Below, piece after piece: positions 1 through 9,564 of a DNA stretch of 64,000 nucleotides. Origin of the DNA: Methyloversatilis sp. RAC08 (GTDB taxonomy: Bacteria; Pseudomonadota; Gammaproteobacteria; Burkholderiales; Rhodocyclaceae). The notes beneath the pieces are model-generated. The model saw nothing but the letters and a program-made list of their open reading frames with translations. It searched no databases and was not told the DNA's origin. A program made the position numbers and the translations under genes. Location: NCBI RefSeq assembly GCF_001713355.1, contig NZ_CP016448.1, positions 1,240,001-1,304,000 of the forward strand, in the 5' to 3' direction. The stretch's first letter is position 1; every line of letters starts with the position of its first letter.

Positions 1-301
1 ATCGGCATCGGTTTTTCCCCGGGAAAGTTATCTAATGCACGGAACTGAACTTGGAATCACAGATAAGCAAGTCCTAGACCATTAATGACGTTGGTCTTCA
101 TAAACAAGCTTCTAGACAATAGAGATCATCGCAAAGAACGAAAGTGTAAATTTCATCGACGGCGAATCATCATTGAATTGCTGCGCTTTGAGGATGTGGT
201 GGACGGCCACTGGGTGGCTACGAGCGACGACGGAGCGCGCGTTTCTTTTCGCGTCGTTTCGCCTGTCGCGTTGCGCCAGTGTTCTGACGCCTAACAAGCC
301 G
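1..301. other. AT-richer non-coding edge beside tRNA-Phe
   Basis: The first ~190 bases are visibly richer in A and T than the rest of the window, and the sequence returns to GC-rich composition at about 200. Short open frames cross it but none has a convincing ribosome binding site or recognisable product. It lies on the 3' side of a tRNA gene, a common integration position for genomic islands, so it may be the edge of an acquired element that continues outside the window. No integrase or tRNA-end duplication is visible here. Confidence 0.4.
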
Positions 302-334
302 AAACGAAAACGGCCCGCCGTGATGGCGAGCCGT
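302..334 (-). terminator. Rho-independent terminator after tRNA-Phe
   Basis: On the minus strand a 10-bp stem (310-319 pairing with 325-334, one G-U pair) with a 5-base loop is followed by a T-rich tract (301-310 on the plus strand is A-rich). It lies about ten bases beyond the 3' end of the tRNA gene, as expected for its transcription terminator. Confidence 0.7.
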
Positions 335-343
335 CTGAAGGGG

Positions 344-419
344 TGGTGGCCTGGGGCGGAATCGAACCACCGACACGCGGATTTTCAATCCGCTGCTCTA
401 CCAACTGAGCTACCAGGCC
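344..419 (-). tRNA. tRNA-Phe (GAA)
   Basis: The minus strand folds as a complete 76-nt tRNA. The 7-bp acceptor stem GGCCTGG/CCAGGCC is followed by discriminator A and an encoded CCA. The D-arm carries AGCTCAGTTGGTAGAGC, the anticodon stem GCGGA/TCCGC encloses the loop TTGAAAA (anticodon GAA), and the T-arm carries GGTTCGATTCC. It decodes phenylalanine. It has its own promoter and terminator and stands alone. Confidence 0.97.
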
Positions 420-432
420 ACGCGAGGCCGCG

Positions 433-461
433 ATGGTAATGCGTCGGGCAGGCAGTGTCAA
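433..461 (-). promoter_or_regulatory. sigma-70 promoter of tRNA-Phe
   Basis: On the minus strand TTGACA (456-461) and TACCAT (433-438) are separated by exactly 17 bases, placing the transcription start a few bases upstream of the tRNA 5' end. Seen by eye; no transcript data. Confidence 0.6.
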
Positions 462-475
462 AGAGTTTGGCGTAT

Positions 476-802
476 TCAGGCGGCGGGGCGGGCCTGCAGT
501 TCGAGCACGAGGCTGATCTTGGCGATGATGAGCAGCAGTTCGGCGAGCAGCAGCCAGAACAGTGCGACCGCCGGCAGGTGGCGGTCGGGCACGAAGGCGG
601 GGGTGATGCGGCGGGTGATGGCGAGGATGCGCGCGCCGACCAGGTTGAAGGCGTTGTAGATCAGGTTGTGCTGGCGCTGGCTGCCGGCGAGCAGCCACAG
701 CGCACCCTGGGCGATGAAGGTGAGCAGCAGCAGCTCGTTGAGCCCCTTCAGGACGACGAAGACGCGCAGGGCCAGTTCGAGCGTATCGGCGCCGGCGCTC
801 AT
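476..802 (-). CDS. small membrane protein of a two-component operon
   Basis: A 108-residue protein with two or three hydrophobic stretches (about residues 12-40 and 78-100) and no motif I recognise. Its ATG overlaps the stop codon of the upstream sensor kinase gene (shared TCAT at 799-802 on the plus strand), so it is very probably translated by coupling and is the third gene of the response regulator-kinase operon. It could be an accessory of the kinase, but that is inference from position only. Confidence 0.7.
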   Translation of the reverse strand: MSAGADTLELALRVFVVLKGLNELLLLTFIAQGALWLLAGSQRQHNLIYNAFNLVGARILAITRRITPAFVPDRHLPAVALFWLLLAELLLIIAKISLVLELQARPAA

Positions 803-2313
803 GCCGGCCGTCCGGCACCGGCAGGGGCGGCGTGCCAGCTCGGCGCGTCGTCGTCGCGCGGCGCTTCTGTTTCGGGCATGACGCGCGGGAAGGACACGCG
901 CACCAGCAGGCCGAACTCGCTGCGCGCGTCGAGCAGTTCGACGTCGGCGCGGTGCAGTTCGGCGATTTCGCGCACGATGGGCAGCCCCAGGCCGGAGCCT
1001 TCGACCTGGGTACCGAGCACGCGGTAGAAGCGCTCGAACACGCGCTGACGATCTTCTGCCGGCACGCCCGGGCCGGAATCCTCGACTTCGAACAGCGCGC
1101 GGATGTCGGCGCGCAGACGCACGGTGACCATGCCGCCGATCGGTGTGTACTTGATGGCGTTGTCGATCAGGTTCTTGAACATTTCGTTCAGCAGCACCGG
1201 ATTGCCATCGACATGCAGCGGGACGTGTGCGCGCTCGAAGCCGATGTCGATGCGGCGCAGGCGGGCGGCGGGAACCCAGTCGGCCACCAGCCGCTCGACC
1301 AGGCCGTTCAGTTCCAGCCGCTCGACCACATGCACCTTTTCGGTACTGGATTCGGCACGCGCCAGCGCGAGCAGCTGGTTGATCAGGTGGGCCGAGCTGG
1401 TGGCGCTGACGAAAATCTGTTCCATGCAGGCGCGGATCTGCGCCGGGTCGTTTTCCAGCAGCGCCAGTTCAGCCTGGCTCTTGAGCCCGGTCAGCGGGGT
1501 GCGCATCTGGTGCGCGGCGTCGGCGATGAAGCGTCGCTGCGCCGCCAGATTCAGTTCGAGCCGCAGCATCATGTCGTTGAGCGCACTGATCAGCGGCCGC
1601 AGTTCTTCTGGCGCGCGCCGGACTTCGATCGGCGACAGGTCGGTCGGGCGGCGCTTTTCGATCATGCGCTGCAGCCGGTTGAGCGGCCGCAGGCCGCGCG
1701 CCAGACCGAAATACACCAGCACCACGGCGATCGGGATGATGACGAACTGCGGCAGCAGCACGCCGGACAGGATGCGCGACGTCAGCGCCTCGCGCTTGTT
1801 CAGCGTTTCGGCGACCTGCACGGTCACGTAGGAATCCGGAAGGGTGGTGACCGGCTGGAACATGTAGGCGATGCGCACGTCTTCGTTGTTCACGCGGCCT
1901 TCGCGGAAATACAGCTCGCCGGCTTTCCACGGCAGGTGCTGCGGCACGTCGGGAATTTCGGCGTCGCCCGCCAGCAGGCGGCCGCTGCCGTCGAGCACCT
2001 GGTAGTAGATGATGTCTTCGCCGTCGATGTGGAACAGGTCGCGCATCTGCGGCGGCTTGACCAGCGCGGCGCCGACCGGCGTCGAGCGCACCTGGCGGCT
2101 CAGTTCATAGACGCTGTCGCCGAGCACCTTGTCGTACGGCGCGTGGGCGATGTCGTCCGCCACGTTGTGGATGATGGCGATGCTGATCGGCCACACGAAC
2201 ATCAGTGGCGCGAGCATCCAGTCGAGGATTTCGCCGAACAGCGAGTTGTGTTCGCCGGCCGCCCTCTCGTCGGCCTTGTTGCGGCGCTGCCTCAGCTTTT
2301 CACGCGACGGCAT
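799..2313 (-). CDS. sensor histidine kinase, TctE/QseC-like
   Basis: A 504-residue inner-membrane histidine kinase. There is an N-terminal membrane segment (about 31-50), a periplasmic sensor region, a second membrane segment (about 186-205), then HAMP, a dimerisation/phosphoacceptor domain (DAAHQMRTPL, His268) and an ATPase domain with N box (NLIDNAIKYTP), G1 box (DSGPGVP) and G2 box (GSGLGLP). The family partner is the OmpR-type regulator just upstream; the two genes overlap by 14 bases. TctE-like kinases often sense tricarboxylates, but no transporter gene is present here, so the signal is unknown. ATG at 2313 is preferred over an upstream in-frame GTG at 2343. Confidence 0.9.
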   Translation of the reverse strand: MPSREKLRQRRNKADERAAGEHNSLFGEILDWMLAPLMFVWPISIAIIHNVADDIAHAPYDKVLGDSVYELSRQVRSTPVGAALVKPPQMRDLFHIDGEDIIYYQVLDGSGRLLAGDAEIPDVPQHLPWKAGELYFREGRVNNEDVRIAYMFQPVTTLPDSYVTVQVAETLNKREALTSRILSGVLLPQFVIIPIAVVLVYFGLARGLRPLNRLQRMIEKRRPTDLSPIEVRRAPEELRPLISALNDMMLRLELNLAAQRRFIADAAHQMRTPLTGLKSQAELALLENDPAQIRACMEQIFVSATSSAHLINQLLALARAESSTEKVHVVERLELNGLVERLVADWVPAARLRRIDIGFERAHVPLHVDGNPVLLNEMFKNLIDNAIKYTPIGGMVTVRLRADIRALFEVEDSGPGVPAEDRQRVFERFYRVLGTQVEGSGLGLPIVREIAELHRADVELLDARSEFGLLVRVSFPRVMPETEAPRDDDAPSWHAAPAGAGRPA

Positions 2314-2974
2314 CCGGTCGTTCCAGGCAGTAGCCGAGGCCACGCAGCGTCACGATGCGCAGGCCGCTGTGCTCGATCTTCTTGCGCAGCCGATGCACAT
2401 ACACCTCGATCGCGTTGTTGCTGACCTCTTCGCCCCAGCCGCACAGGTGGTCAACGAGCTGTTCCTTGTTGACCAGCCGGCCGGCGCGCAGCAGCAGCAC
2501 TTCGAGCAGCGCCGTTTCGCGCGCAGACAGCTCGATGGCCTGCCCGTTGACGCTGGCGACGTGGTCAGCCTGATCGTAGGCCAGCGGGCCGACTTCGATG
2601 CGCGTCGGCATGCCGGTGCCGCGCCGGGTCAGCGCGCGCACGCGCGCTTCGAGTTCGGGCAGCGCGAAAGGCTTGCACATGTAGTCGTCGGCGCCGGCGT
2701 CGAGTCCGCGCACGCGGTCATCGATGCCGTCCTGCGCCGTGAGGATCAGGATGGGTACGGTGCATTTGCGCGCCCGAATGCGCTTGATCACCTCGATGCC
2801 GGACAGGCGCGGCAGGCCGAGGTCGATGATGGCGAGATCGAAGCCCTGACCGTGCAGCACGGCGTCGGCTTCGCTGCCATTGGCCACGCTGTCCACCGCG
2901 TAGCCGGCGCGCTTGAGCGCACGCACCACGGCGTCGGATATGACCGGATCGTCTTCTGCAAGCAGTATGTGCAT
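2300..2974 (-). CDS. two-component response regulator, OmpR/PhoB family
   Basis: A 224-residue regulator. The N-terminal receiver domain has the acidic pair EDD at residues 7-9, the phosphoacceptor Asp51 (IIDLGLP), and the conserved Thr and Lys (LTA, KPF). The C-terminal winged helix carries the typical end (VHRLRKKI ... TLRGLGYCLE). It closely resembles TctD/QseB regulators. The ATG at 2974 starts directly at the receiver strand MHILLAEDD; a longer in-frame reading to 3022 adds residues unlike the family. First gene of a three-gene operon with the kinase and a small membrane protein. Confidence 0.92.
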   Translation of the reverse strand: MHILLAEDDPVISDAVVRALKRAGYAVDSVANGSEADAVLHGQGFDLAIIDLGLPRLSGIEVIKRIRARKCTVPILILTAQDGIDDRVRGLDAGADDYMCKPFALPELEARVRALTRRGTGMPTRIEVGPLAYDQADHVASVNGQAIELSARETALLEVLLLRAGRLVNKEQLVDHLCGWGEEVSNNAIEVYVHRLRKKIEHSGLRIVTLRGLGYCLERPDAVA

Positions 2975-3320
2975 GTCGCTTGCGGCCTCGCGGCCGCCTC
3001 CTCGATGAGCGCGTGACTGCATTCGTCATTCAAGTGTAAGGCAGATGTAAGCCCACCTGAATATTCTGCAGTTCTCCGTCTTTTGGTCTTCGGGGGCGCA
3101 GCCGGCACGCCGGCACCCGCTCCGGAGGGTGCCCCATTTCCCTGCACGGGGCATCCTCCGCCACCTTTTCTTTCCTGCCTGTTCTCAGCCGCTTTTCGAG
3201 CGGATTGTTTCGGATCTTTCTGCTTCGTTTTCCCTGGTTTTTTCGAAGTCGTGCCCGACCCGGTCGATGATCCTGACAGATGTTGCCATTCGCACTTCTG
3301 CCGCAGACCGATTGTTAACG
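2975..3320. other. Intergenic, no gene seen
   Basis: Between the response regulator start and the groEL terminator. Open frames on both strands cross it, but they have low-complexity, proline- and arginine-rich translations and no ribosome binding site. The promoter of the regulator operon should lie near 2975-3060; I see no clear sigma-70 boxes. Confidence 0.5.
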
Positions 3321-3346
3321 AAAAAACCCGCTCGCGCGGGTTTTTT
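3321..3346 (-). terminator. Intrinsic terminator of groES-groEL
   Basis: Perfect 11-bp inverted repeat (3321-3331 with 3336-3346) with a 4-base loop; the arms end in six A and six T, so it can work as a U-tract terminator in either direction. It lies about 50 bases after the groEL stop codon. Confidence 0.85.
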
Positions 3347-3394
3347 CGGATCGGGTGACCGGGTGCAGCCACCTTGCGGTGGCCGCGTCGGACA

Positions 3395-5068
<1,674 letters not shown>

Positions 5069-5086
5069 TCAGGTTGCAGGAAGCGC

Positions 5087-5377
5087 TCAGGCCTCGACCA
5101 CGCCCATGATGTCTTCTTCGCGCATGACCAGCAGTTCCTCGCCATCGACCTTGACGGTCTGACCCGAGTACTTGCCGAACAACACGCGGTCGCCTGCCTT
5201 GACTGCCAGCGGGCGGATCTTGCCGTCTTCGAGAATCTTGCCTGCGCCGACGGCGATGATTTCGCCCTGATCCGGCTTCTCTGCAGCAGCATCGGGAATC
5301 ACGATGCCCGAGGCGGTCTTGCGCTCTTCTTCCAGACGCTTGACCAGCACACGGTCGTGCAACGGACGGATTTTCAT
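5087..5377 (-). CDS. groS: 10-kDa co-chaperonin GroES
   Basis: A 96-residue GroES starting [14 protein letters not shown]. The mobile-loop stretch [13 protein letters not shown] contacts GroEL, and the roof and C-terminus [14 protein letters not shown]...[10 protein letters not shown] are typical. The ATG at 5377 has AAGGAGTC a few bases upstream; the longer in-frame reading to 5449 runs into the leader and is not the start. First gene of the chaperonin operon. Confidence 0.98.
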   Translation of the reverse strand: MKIRPLHDRVLVKRLEEERKTASGIVIPDAAAEKPDQGEIIAVGAGKILEDGKIRPLAVKAGDRVLFGKYSGQTVKVDGEELLVMREEDIMGVVEA

Positions 5378-5400
5378 GCAATGACTCCTTGAAAAATAAA

Positions 5401-5417
5401 TCGCGACAAGGTCGCGA
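5401..5417 (-). promoter_or_regulatory. Hairpin in the groES mRNA leader
   Basis: A perfect 7-bp inverted repeat TCGCGAC/GTCGCGA with a 3-base loop sits in the transcribed leader, about 25 bases upstream of the groES start codon. It could stabilise the mRNA or modulate translation. Structure seen directly; function is inference. Confidence 0.4.
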
Positions 5418-5458
5418 AATGGTCGATATCCGGGCGGCGCGCCTTGCACACCGCTTTG

Positions 5459-5485
5459 TTAGCACTCACTGCCAACGAGTGCTAA
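5459..5485 (-). promoter_or_regulatory. CIRCE operator (HrcA-binding site)
   Basis: TTAGCACTC, nine bases, then GAGTGCTAA: an exact match to the CIRCE consensus. It begins at the -10 hexamer and covers the predicted transcription start of groES-groEL, the classic arrangement for HrcA repression. Confidence 0.97.
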
Positions 5486-5513
5486 TAATAGGGGCTGGGT
5501 GTTGCAATTTCAA
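5485..5513 (-). promoter_or_regulatory. sigma-70 promoter of groES-groEL
   Basis: On the minus strand TTGAAA (5508-5513) and TATTAT (5485-5490) are separated by exactly 17 bases. The CIRCE element overlaps the -10 end, so bound HrcA would block the start site. Confidence 0.75.
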
Positions 5514-5540
5514 GTCCTGATCGCGAGTGGCGCCGCAGAG

Positions 5541-5726
5541 TGCTTGTGGGAGCGCTGCTTTTTGGGGCACTTGCCTGTTTGGAGCACTTGCCTGTGGGAG
5601 CACTTGCCTGTGGGAGCACTTGCCTGTGGGAGCACTTGCCTGTGGGAGCGGCGGCCTCGCCGCGATACGCACGCTGCACAACGACCATCGCGGCACTGAT
5701 CGCGGCGAGGCCGCCGCTCCCACAGG
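5541..5726. repeat. REP pair with a 16-bp tandem head array
   Basis: Four exact head copies (TGTGGGAG at 5593, 5609, 5625, 5641, period 16 bp, spacer CACTTGCC) and a degenerate one at 5576 lead into a complete REP (palindromic core GCGGCGGCCTCGCCGC). About 40 bases later comes its inverted partner ending CTCCCACAGG at 5726. The pair resembles the REP/BIME elements mobilised by RAYT transposases. The rest of the gap to 5945 shows no gene. Confidence 0.85.
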
Positions 5727-5945
5727 AACAGCGCCCGTGCCGACGATCCGCCGCTGCATATATATAGATGCAGCGGCGCCAGCCACCCCGTCCGGCCGCC
5801 GCCTGTCTACACCTGCGCCGGACCTGTGAAGGGTGTGGCGCAGGAATCACAATTTGATGTCTTCAAGCCTTGAACAGCGTGCACAAGCCCGTACGGCTTG
5901 GCATCATGTTCAAAGCGAACATTACCTTTTCCCGTCCTGAAACCG

Positions 5946-7994
5946 ATGCCTGCCCTTGACAGCCTGCATACGCGCCTGCCGCTTGCCGTGCGCATCCTGC
6001 TGTCGATGGCTTTCGTCGCGCTGGCCACGGCGCTGCGCTTCGTGCTGCTGCCGGTCGACGCCGGGCTGGTTTACCTGACGTTCTACTGGGGCGTCGTCGT
6101 GGCCTTCTACCTGTGCGGCCCCGGGCCGGGCGTGCTGAATGTGGTGCTCAGTGGCATCGCCGGCGTCTATTTCTTTTCGCAGCCGTATTCGAGTTTCAGC
6201 GTCGGCCCTAACGGCGCCGTGTCGCTGCTGGTGTTTTCGGCGACCAGTGCGCTGATCGGTCTGGTCGTGGTGAAACTGCAGTCGGCGAGTGCGGCCGCCC
6301 GCAAGACGCTGGAAGCGCTTGCGCTGAACGAGGGCCGTTATCAGGCGATTCTCGAAGACCAGAGCGACCTGATCTGCCGCTTCCGGGCGGACGGTCACGT
6401 GATCTATGTGAATGAAGCCTACTGCCGCTACTTCGGCGCGTCAGCGGACGACATCGTGCGCGGAAAGTGGCACCCGCTCGTGGTTCCCGACGATCTTGCG
6501 CACATCGAACGCGAACTGGCCAGACTGTCGCCGGATAACCCGATGGTGGTCATCGAGAACCGGGTCGTCGTCGCCGACGGCAGCGTGCGCTGGGCGCAGT
6601 TCGTCAACCACGCCTTTTTCGATGATGGCGGGGCGCTGCTCGAGGTGCAGAGCGTCGGGCGCGACATCACCGACCGCAAAAGTCTCGAGGCCCGGCTCGC
6701 CGAGTCGCTGAACGAATTGCAGGACCTGTACGAAAATGCGCCGTGTGCCTACTACTCGCTGTCGGGCGACGGCACCATCCTGCGCATGAACGAAACCGGG
6801 CTGAACTGGCTCGGGCGCACGCGCGACGCCGTCATCGGCAAACTGAAGCTGCCCGACGTGCTGACCCCGGAAGGCCAGGCGCTGTTCGCCGAAACCTTCC
6901 AGAAATTCAAGGCCGAGGGCTCGGTCAGCAACTTGGATTTCGACCTCCTCAGCCTTGGCGGCGATCTGCGCCGTGTCAACGCCAGCGCCACCGCCGTGAC
7001 CGGACCCGACGGACAATTCCTGATGAGCCGGTCCGTCATGTTCGACATCACCGAACTCAGCGAGGCGCGACACGCCTTGCGCCAGCTAGCGCGCGAGCAG
7101 GACGCGATGCTCGACAATGATCTGGTCGGCATCGTGAAGCTGCGCGATCGGCGGATCATCTGGGCCAACCGGGCGACGCACCGCATCTTCGGTTACGCAA
7201 CCGGCGAGCTGACCGGCCGGAACACTCGCCAGCTGTACGCCGACGACGAGGCATTCGAGGTGCTCGGGCATCAGGTCTACGCGAGGGCGGGCGCCGGGGA
7301 GGTATTCCGCCTGCAATTCGAAATGATGCGCAAGGACGGCGAGCGCGTCTGGATCGATGCCAGCGGCACCCGCATGTCGGCCAATCATGAGGAATGGCTG
7401 TGGATCTTCGCCGACATCACAAGGCTGCGGAAATCGCAGGAAAACTCCGAATACCTCTCGCTGCACGACGACCTGACCGGCCTGCCCAATCGGCGGCTGC
7501 TGAACGACCGCCTGGTCCAGGCCATCAGCCAGGCGCGGCGCACGCATCGACCGTTGATGCTGTGCTACCTCGATCTGGATGGTTTCAAACCGGTCAATGA
7601 CCGTTGGGGACACGCCGCCGGCGACCGCCTGCTGCAGCAGGTTGCCACGCGGCTGCTGGGCTGCGTGCGCACGAACGATACGGTCTGCCGACTGGGCGGC
7701 GACGAATTCGTGCTCATGCTGACCGACATGGACGATGTGGATGAGCATGAAGCGGTGATCGGACGCGTGTTGGCAGAGCTTGCCCGCCCCTTCTCGATCG
7801 GTGCCGACCAGCACGCCATCGTCACCGCCAGCATCGGCATCGCCACGTTTCCGGACGATGCGGACGAGGCCGAGCCGCTGCTGCAGCGGGCCGACGAGGC
7901 GATGTATCAGGCCAAGGCCCGCGGTCGCAACTGCACCCAGCGCTATCAGCGGATGAGTCAGGCACTGTTCCCGACGCCGGACCGCCCGGGCTGA
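5946..7994 (+). CDS. membrane diguanylate cyclase with PAS domains
   Basis: A 682-residue signalling protein. The N-terminal ~115 residues hold several hydrophobic segments resembling the DUF4118/KdpD-type membrane domain. Three PAS-like sensor domains follow (roughly 130-255, 260-380, 385-505), each ending in an ITDR/ITEL/ITRL-type linker. A complete C-terminal GGDEF domain (about 515-670) has DGFKPVNDRWGHAAGD and the active-site motif RLGGDEF. It should make cyclic di-GMP from two GTP; there is no EAL domain. The ATG at 5946 is chosen over one 48 bases upstream. Monocistronic by position; the signal is unknown. Confidence 0.9.
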   Translation: MPALDSLHTRLPLAVRILLSMAFVALATALRFVLLPVDAGLVYLTFYWGVVVAFYLCGPGPGVLNVVLSGIAGVYFFSQPYSSFSVGPNGAVSLLVFSATSALIGLVVVKLQSASAAARKTLEALALNEGRYQAILEDQSDLICRFRADGHVIYVNEAYCRYFGASADDIVRGKWHPLVVPDDLAHIERELARLSPDNPMVVIENRVVVADGSVRWAQFVNHAFFDDGGALLEVQSVGRDITDRKSLEARLAESLNELQDLYENAPCAYYSLSGDGTILRMNETGLNWLGRTRDAVIGKLKLPDVLTPEGQALFAETFQKFKAEGSVSNLDFDLLSLGGDLRRVNASATAVTGPDGQFLMSRSVMFDITELSEARHALRQLAREQDAMLDNDLVGIVKLRDRRIIWANRATHRIFGYATGELTGRNTRQLYADDEAFEVLGHQVYARAGAGEVFRLQFEMMRKDGERVWIDASGTRMSANHEEWLWIFADITRLRKSQENSEYLSLHDDLTGLPNRRLLNDRLVQAISQARRTHRPLMLCYLDLDGFKPVNDRWGHAAGDRLLQQVATRLLGCVRTNDTVCRLGGDEFVLMLTDMDDVDEHEAVIGRVLAELARPFSIGADQHAIVTASIGIATFPDDADEAEPLLQRADEAMYQAKARGRNCTQRYQRMSQALFPTPDRPG

Positions 7995-8121
7995 CCAGGT
8001 TCGGCGCAGGATCGGCTGTCGTGCGCAAAGAATGCAGGCGTAGCGTGTCGATCTGGCGCTGCCTGCTTCGTCGTCAGGGTGAAGCGCCCCGAACGGTGGC
8101 GCCCGACAGGAGAACCCGACC

Positions 8122-8610
8122 ATGTCCCACGTCAAGCCCATCCCCGACGGCATGCACACCGTCACCCCGCATCTGGTGTGCGCCGATGCTGCCGCGGCGA
8201 TCGCCTTCTACCAGACCGCCTTCGGTGCCGAGGAGCAGATGCGCCTTGCTGCGCCGCAGGGCAACATCATCCATGCCGCCATCCGCATCGGCGACTCGAC
8301 GGTCATGCTGGTCGATGCCTTTGCCGGCTGCGGCCTGTTCGACCCGACACACCTGGGCGGCTCGCCGGTCACGCTGCACCTGCAGGTCACCGATGTCGAC
8401 GCCGTCGTCGCCCGCGCGGTGGCGGCCGGCGCAACCGTCACGATGCCGGTCGACGATGCGTTCTGGGGCGATCGCTACGGCAAGCTCCGCGATCCTTTCG
8501 GGCACGAGTGGTCGGTCGCCACCCACATTCGCGATGTCGGCCCGGACGAACTGCAGGCCGCGGTGCGGGCGATGTGCAGCAACGATGCGGACAACCCGGG
8601 CGGCCAGTGA
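8122..8610 (+). CDS. VOC-fold (PhnB/glyoxalase-like) protein
   Basis: A 162-residue protein of the vicinal oxygen chelate superfamily. It has the PhnB-like pattern VTPHLVCADAAAAIAFYQTAFGAEE near the N-terminus and a C-terminal WGDRYGKLRDPFGHEWSVATH. Such proteins bind a metal or small ligand; the substrate cannot be read from sequence. AGGAG lies ten bases before the ATG. First gene of a run with two YCII proteins and an ECF42 sigma factor. Confidence 0.88.
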   Translation: MSHVKPIPDGMHTVTPHLVCADAAAAIAFYQTAFGAEEQMRLAAPQGNIIHAAIRIGDSTVMLVDAFAGCGLFDPTHLGGSPVTLHLQVTDVDAVVARAVAAGATVTMPVDDAFWGDRYGKLRDPFGHEWSVATHIRDVGPDELQAAVRAMCSNDADNPGGQ

Positions 8611-8681
8611 GATCGGACCGGGGCGCCGTATCCCGTTCATCCAACCGACCGGCACCGCCGGTCCCGAAGAAGGAGCACACC

Positions 8682-9041
8682 ATGCCGCACATGTTGTTGA
8701 TCGTCGAACCGGTCGGCCAGCGCGCCGAACGCACCGGAGAGGAAGGCCGCGCGCTGTACGACAGCATGATGCGCTTCGGCGCCGACCTGCAGGCGCGCGG
8801 CCTGCTGATCGCAAGCGAATCGCTGCACTCGACTGCCACCGGCGCCCGCGTGGAAACGCGCGAAGGCCGCACCAGCGTGGTCGACGGGCCGTTCGCCGAA
8901 GCCAAGGAAATGGTCGGCGGCTTCTTCCTGCTGGCCACCGACAGCCGGCAGGAAGCGATCGACATCGCGCGCGCCTGCCCGGCCGCCACCTGGTCGACGG
9001 TGGAAGTGCGCGGCGTCGGGCCGTGCTTCGAAAAAGGATGA
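8682..9041 (+). CDS. YCII/DGPF-domain protein
   Basis: A 119-residue protein with the signature VVDGPFAEAKEMVGGFFLL of the YCII (DGPF) family. These small alpha/beta dimers resemble dehalogenase-like enzymes but usually have no known reaction. GAAGGAG precedes the ATG. It sits 71 bases after the VOC gene and upstream of a second DGPF gene and the ECF42 factor; DGPF genes are the standard neighbours of ECF42 genes. Confidence 0.88.
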   Translation: MPHMLLIVEPVGQRAERTGEEGRALYDSMMRFGADLQARGLLIASESLHSTATGARVETREGRTSVVDGPFAEAKEMVGGFFLLATDSRQEAIDIARACPAATWSTVEVRGVGPCFEKG

Positions 9042-9134
9042 GTGACAAAGGATGAGTGACGCAGGCGACGGCGCCGGGCCGCCCGTGCGCCATCCGTCCG
9101 TTGCGTTCGCAAGCAACCGCAGAGGAAGCCCGCC

Positions 9135-9548
9135 ATGCGCTACATGATCATCGTCAAGGCCACGCGCGACACCGAAGCCGGCGTGATGCCCGAAGAACCG
9201 CTGCTGGCCGCGATGGCCGGCTATCACGAAGCGCTGATGCGGGCGGGCGTGCTGCTCGACGCCTCGGGCCTGAAGCCGAGCGCCGACGGCTGGCGCATCC
9301 GCTACTGCGGCAGCACGCGCAGCGTGACCGACGGACCCTTCGCCGAAAGCAAGGAAATGATCGCCGGCTACACGCTGATCCAGGTGAACAGCCGCGAAGA
9401 AGCGCTGGAATGGACGCGTCGCTTTCCGAACCCGGCCGGCGAAGGCGTCGACGCCGAAATAGAAGTGAGGCAGCTGTTCGAGCTGGACGACTTCGCGCCG
9501 GGCGAGGCGATCGACCGCTTCCGCGCGATGGACGCCGGCGCCTCATGA
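9135..9548 (+). CDS. second YCII/DGPF-domain protein
   Basis: A 137-residue protein starting MRYMIIVKATRD with the family signature TDGPFAESKEMIAGYTLI. A C-terminal acidic extension (EVRQLFELDDFAPGE) is typical of the longer DGPF subtype found next to ECF sigma genes. AGAGGAAG precedes the ATG. Sixteen bases separate it from the sigma factor gene, so the two are almost certainly cotranscribed. Biochemical function unknown. Confidence 0.88.
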   Translation: MRYMIIVKATRDTEAGVMPEEPLLAAMAGYHEALMRAGVLLDASGLKPSADGWRIRYCGSTRSVTDGPFAESKEMIAGYTLIQVNSREEALEWTRRFPNPAGEGVDAEIEVRQLFELDDFAPGEAIDRFRAMDAGAS

Positions 9549-9564
9549 TGCAAAGGCGCGGCCG

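Noticed and set aside
85-439. Small open frames around the tRNA
   Set aside because: They overlap the tRNA or the AT-rich edge and show no ribosome binding site or recognisable family.
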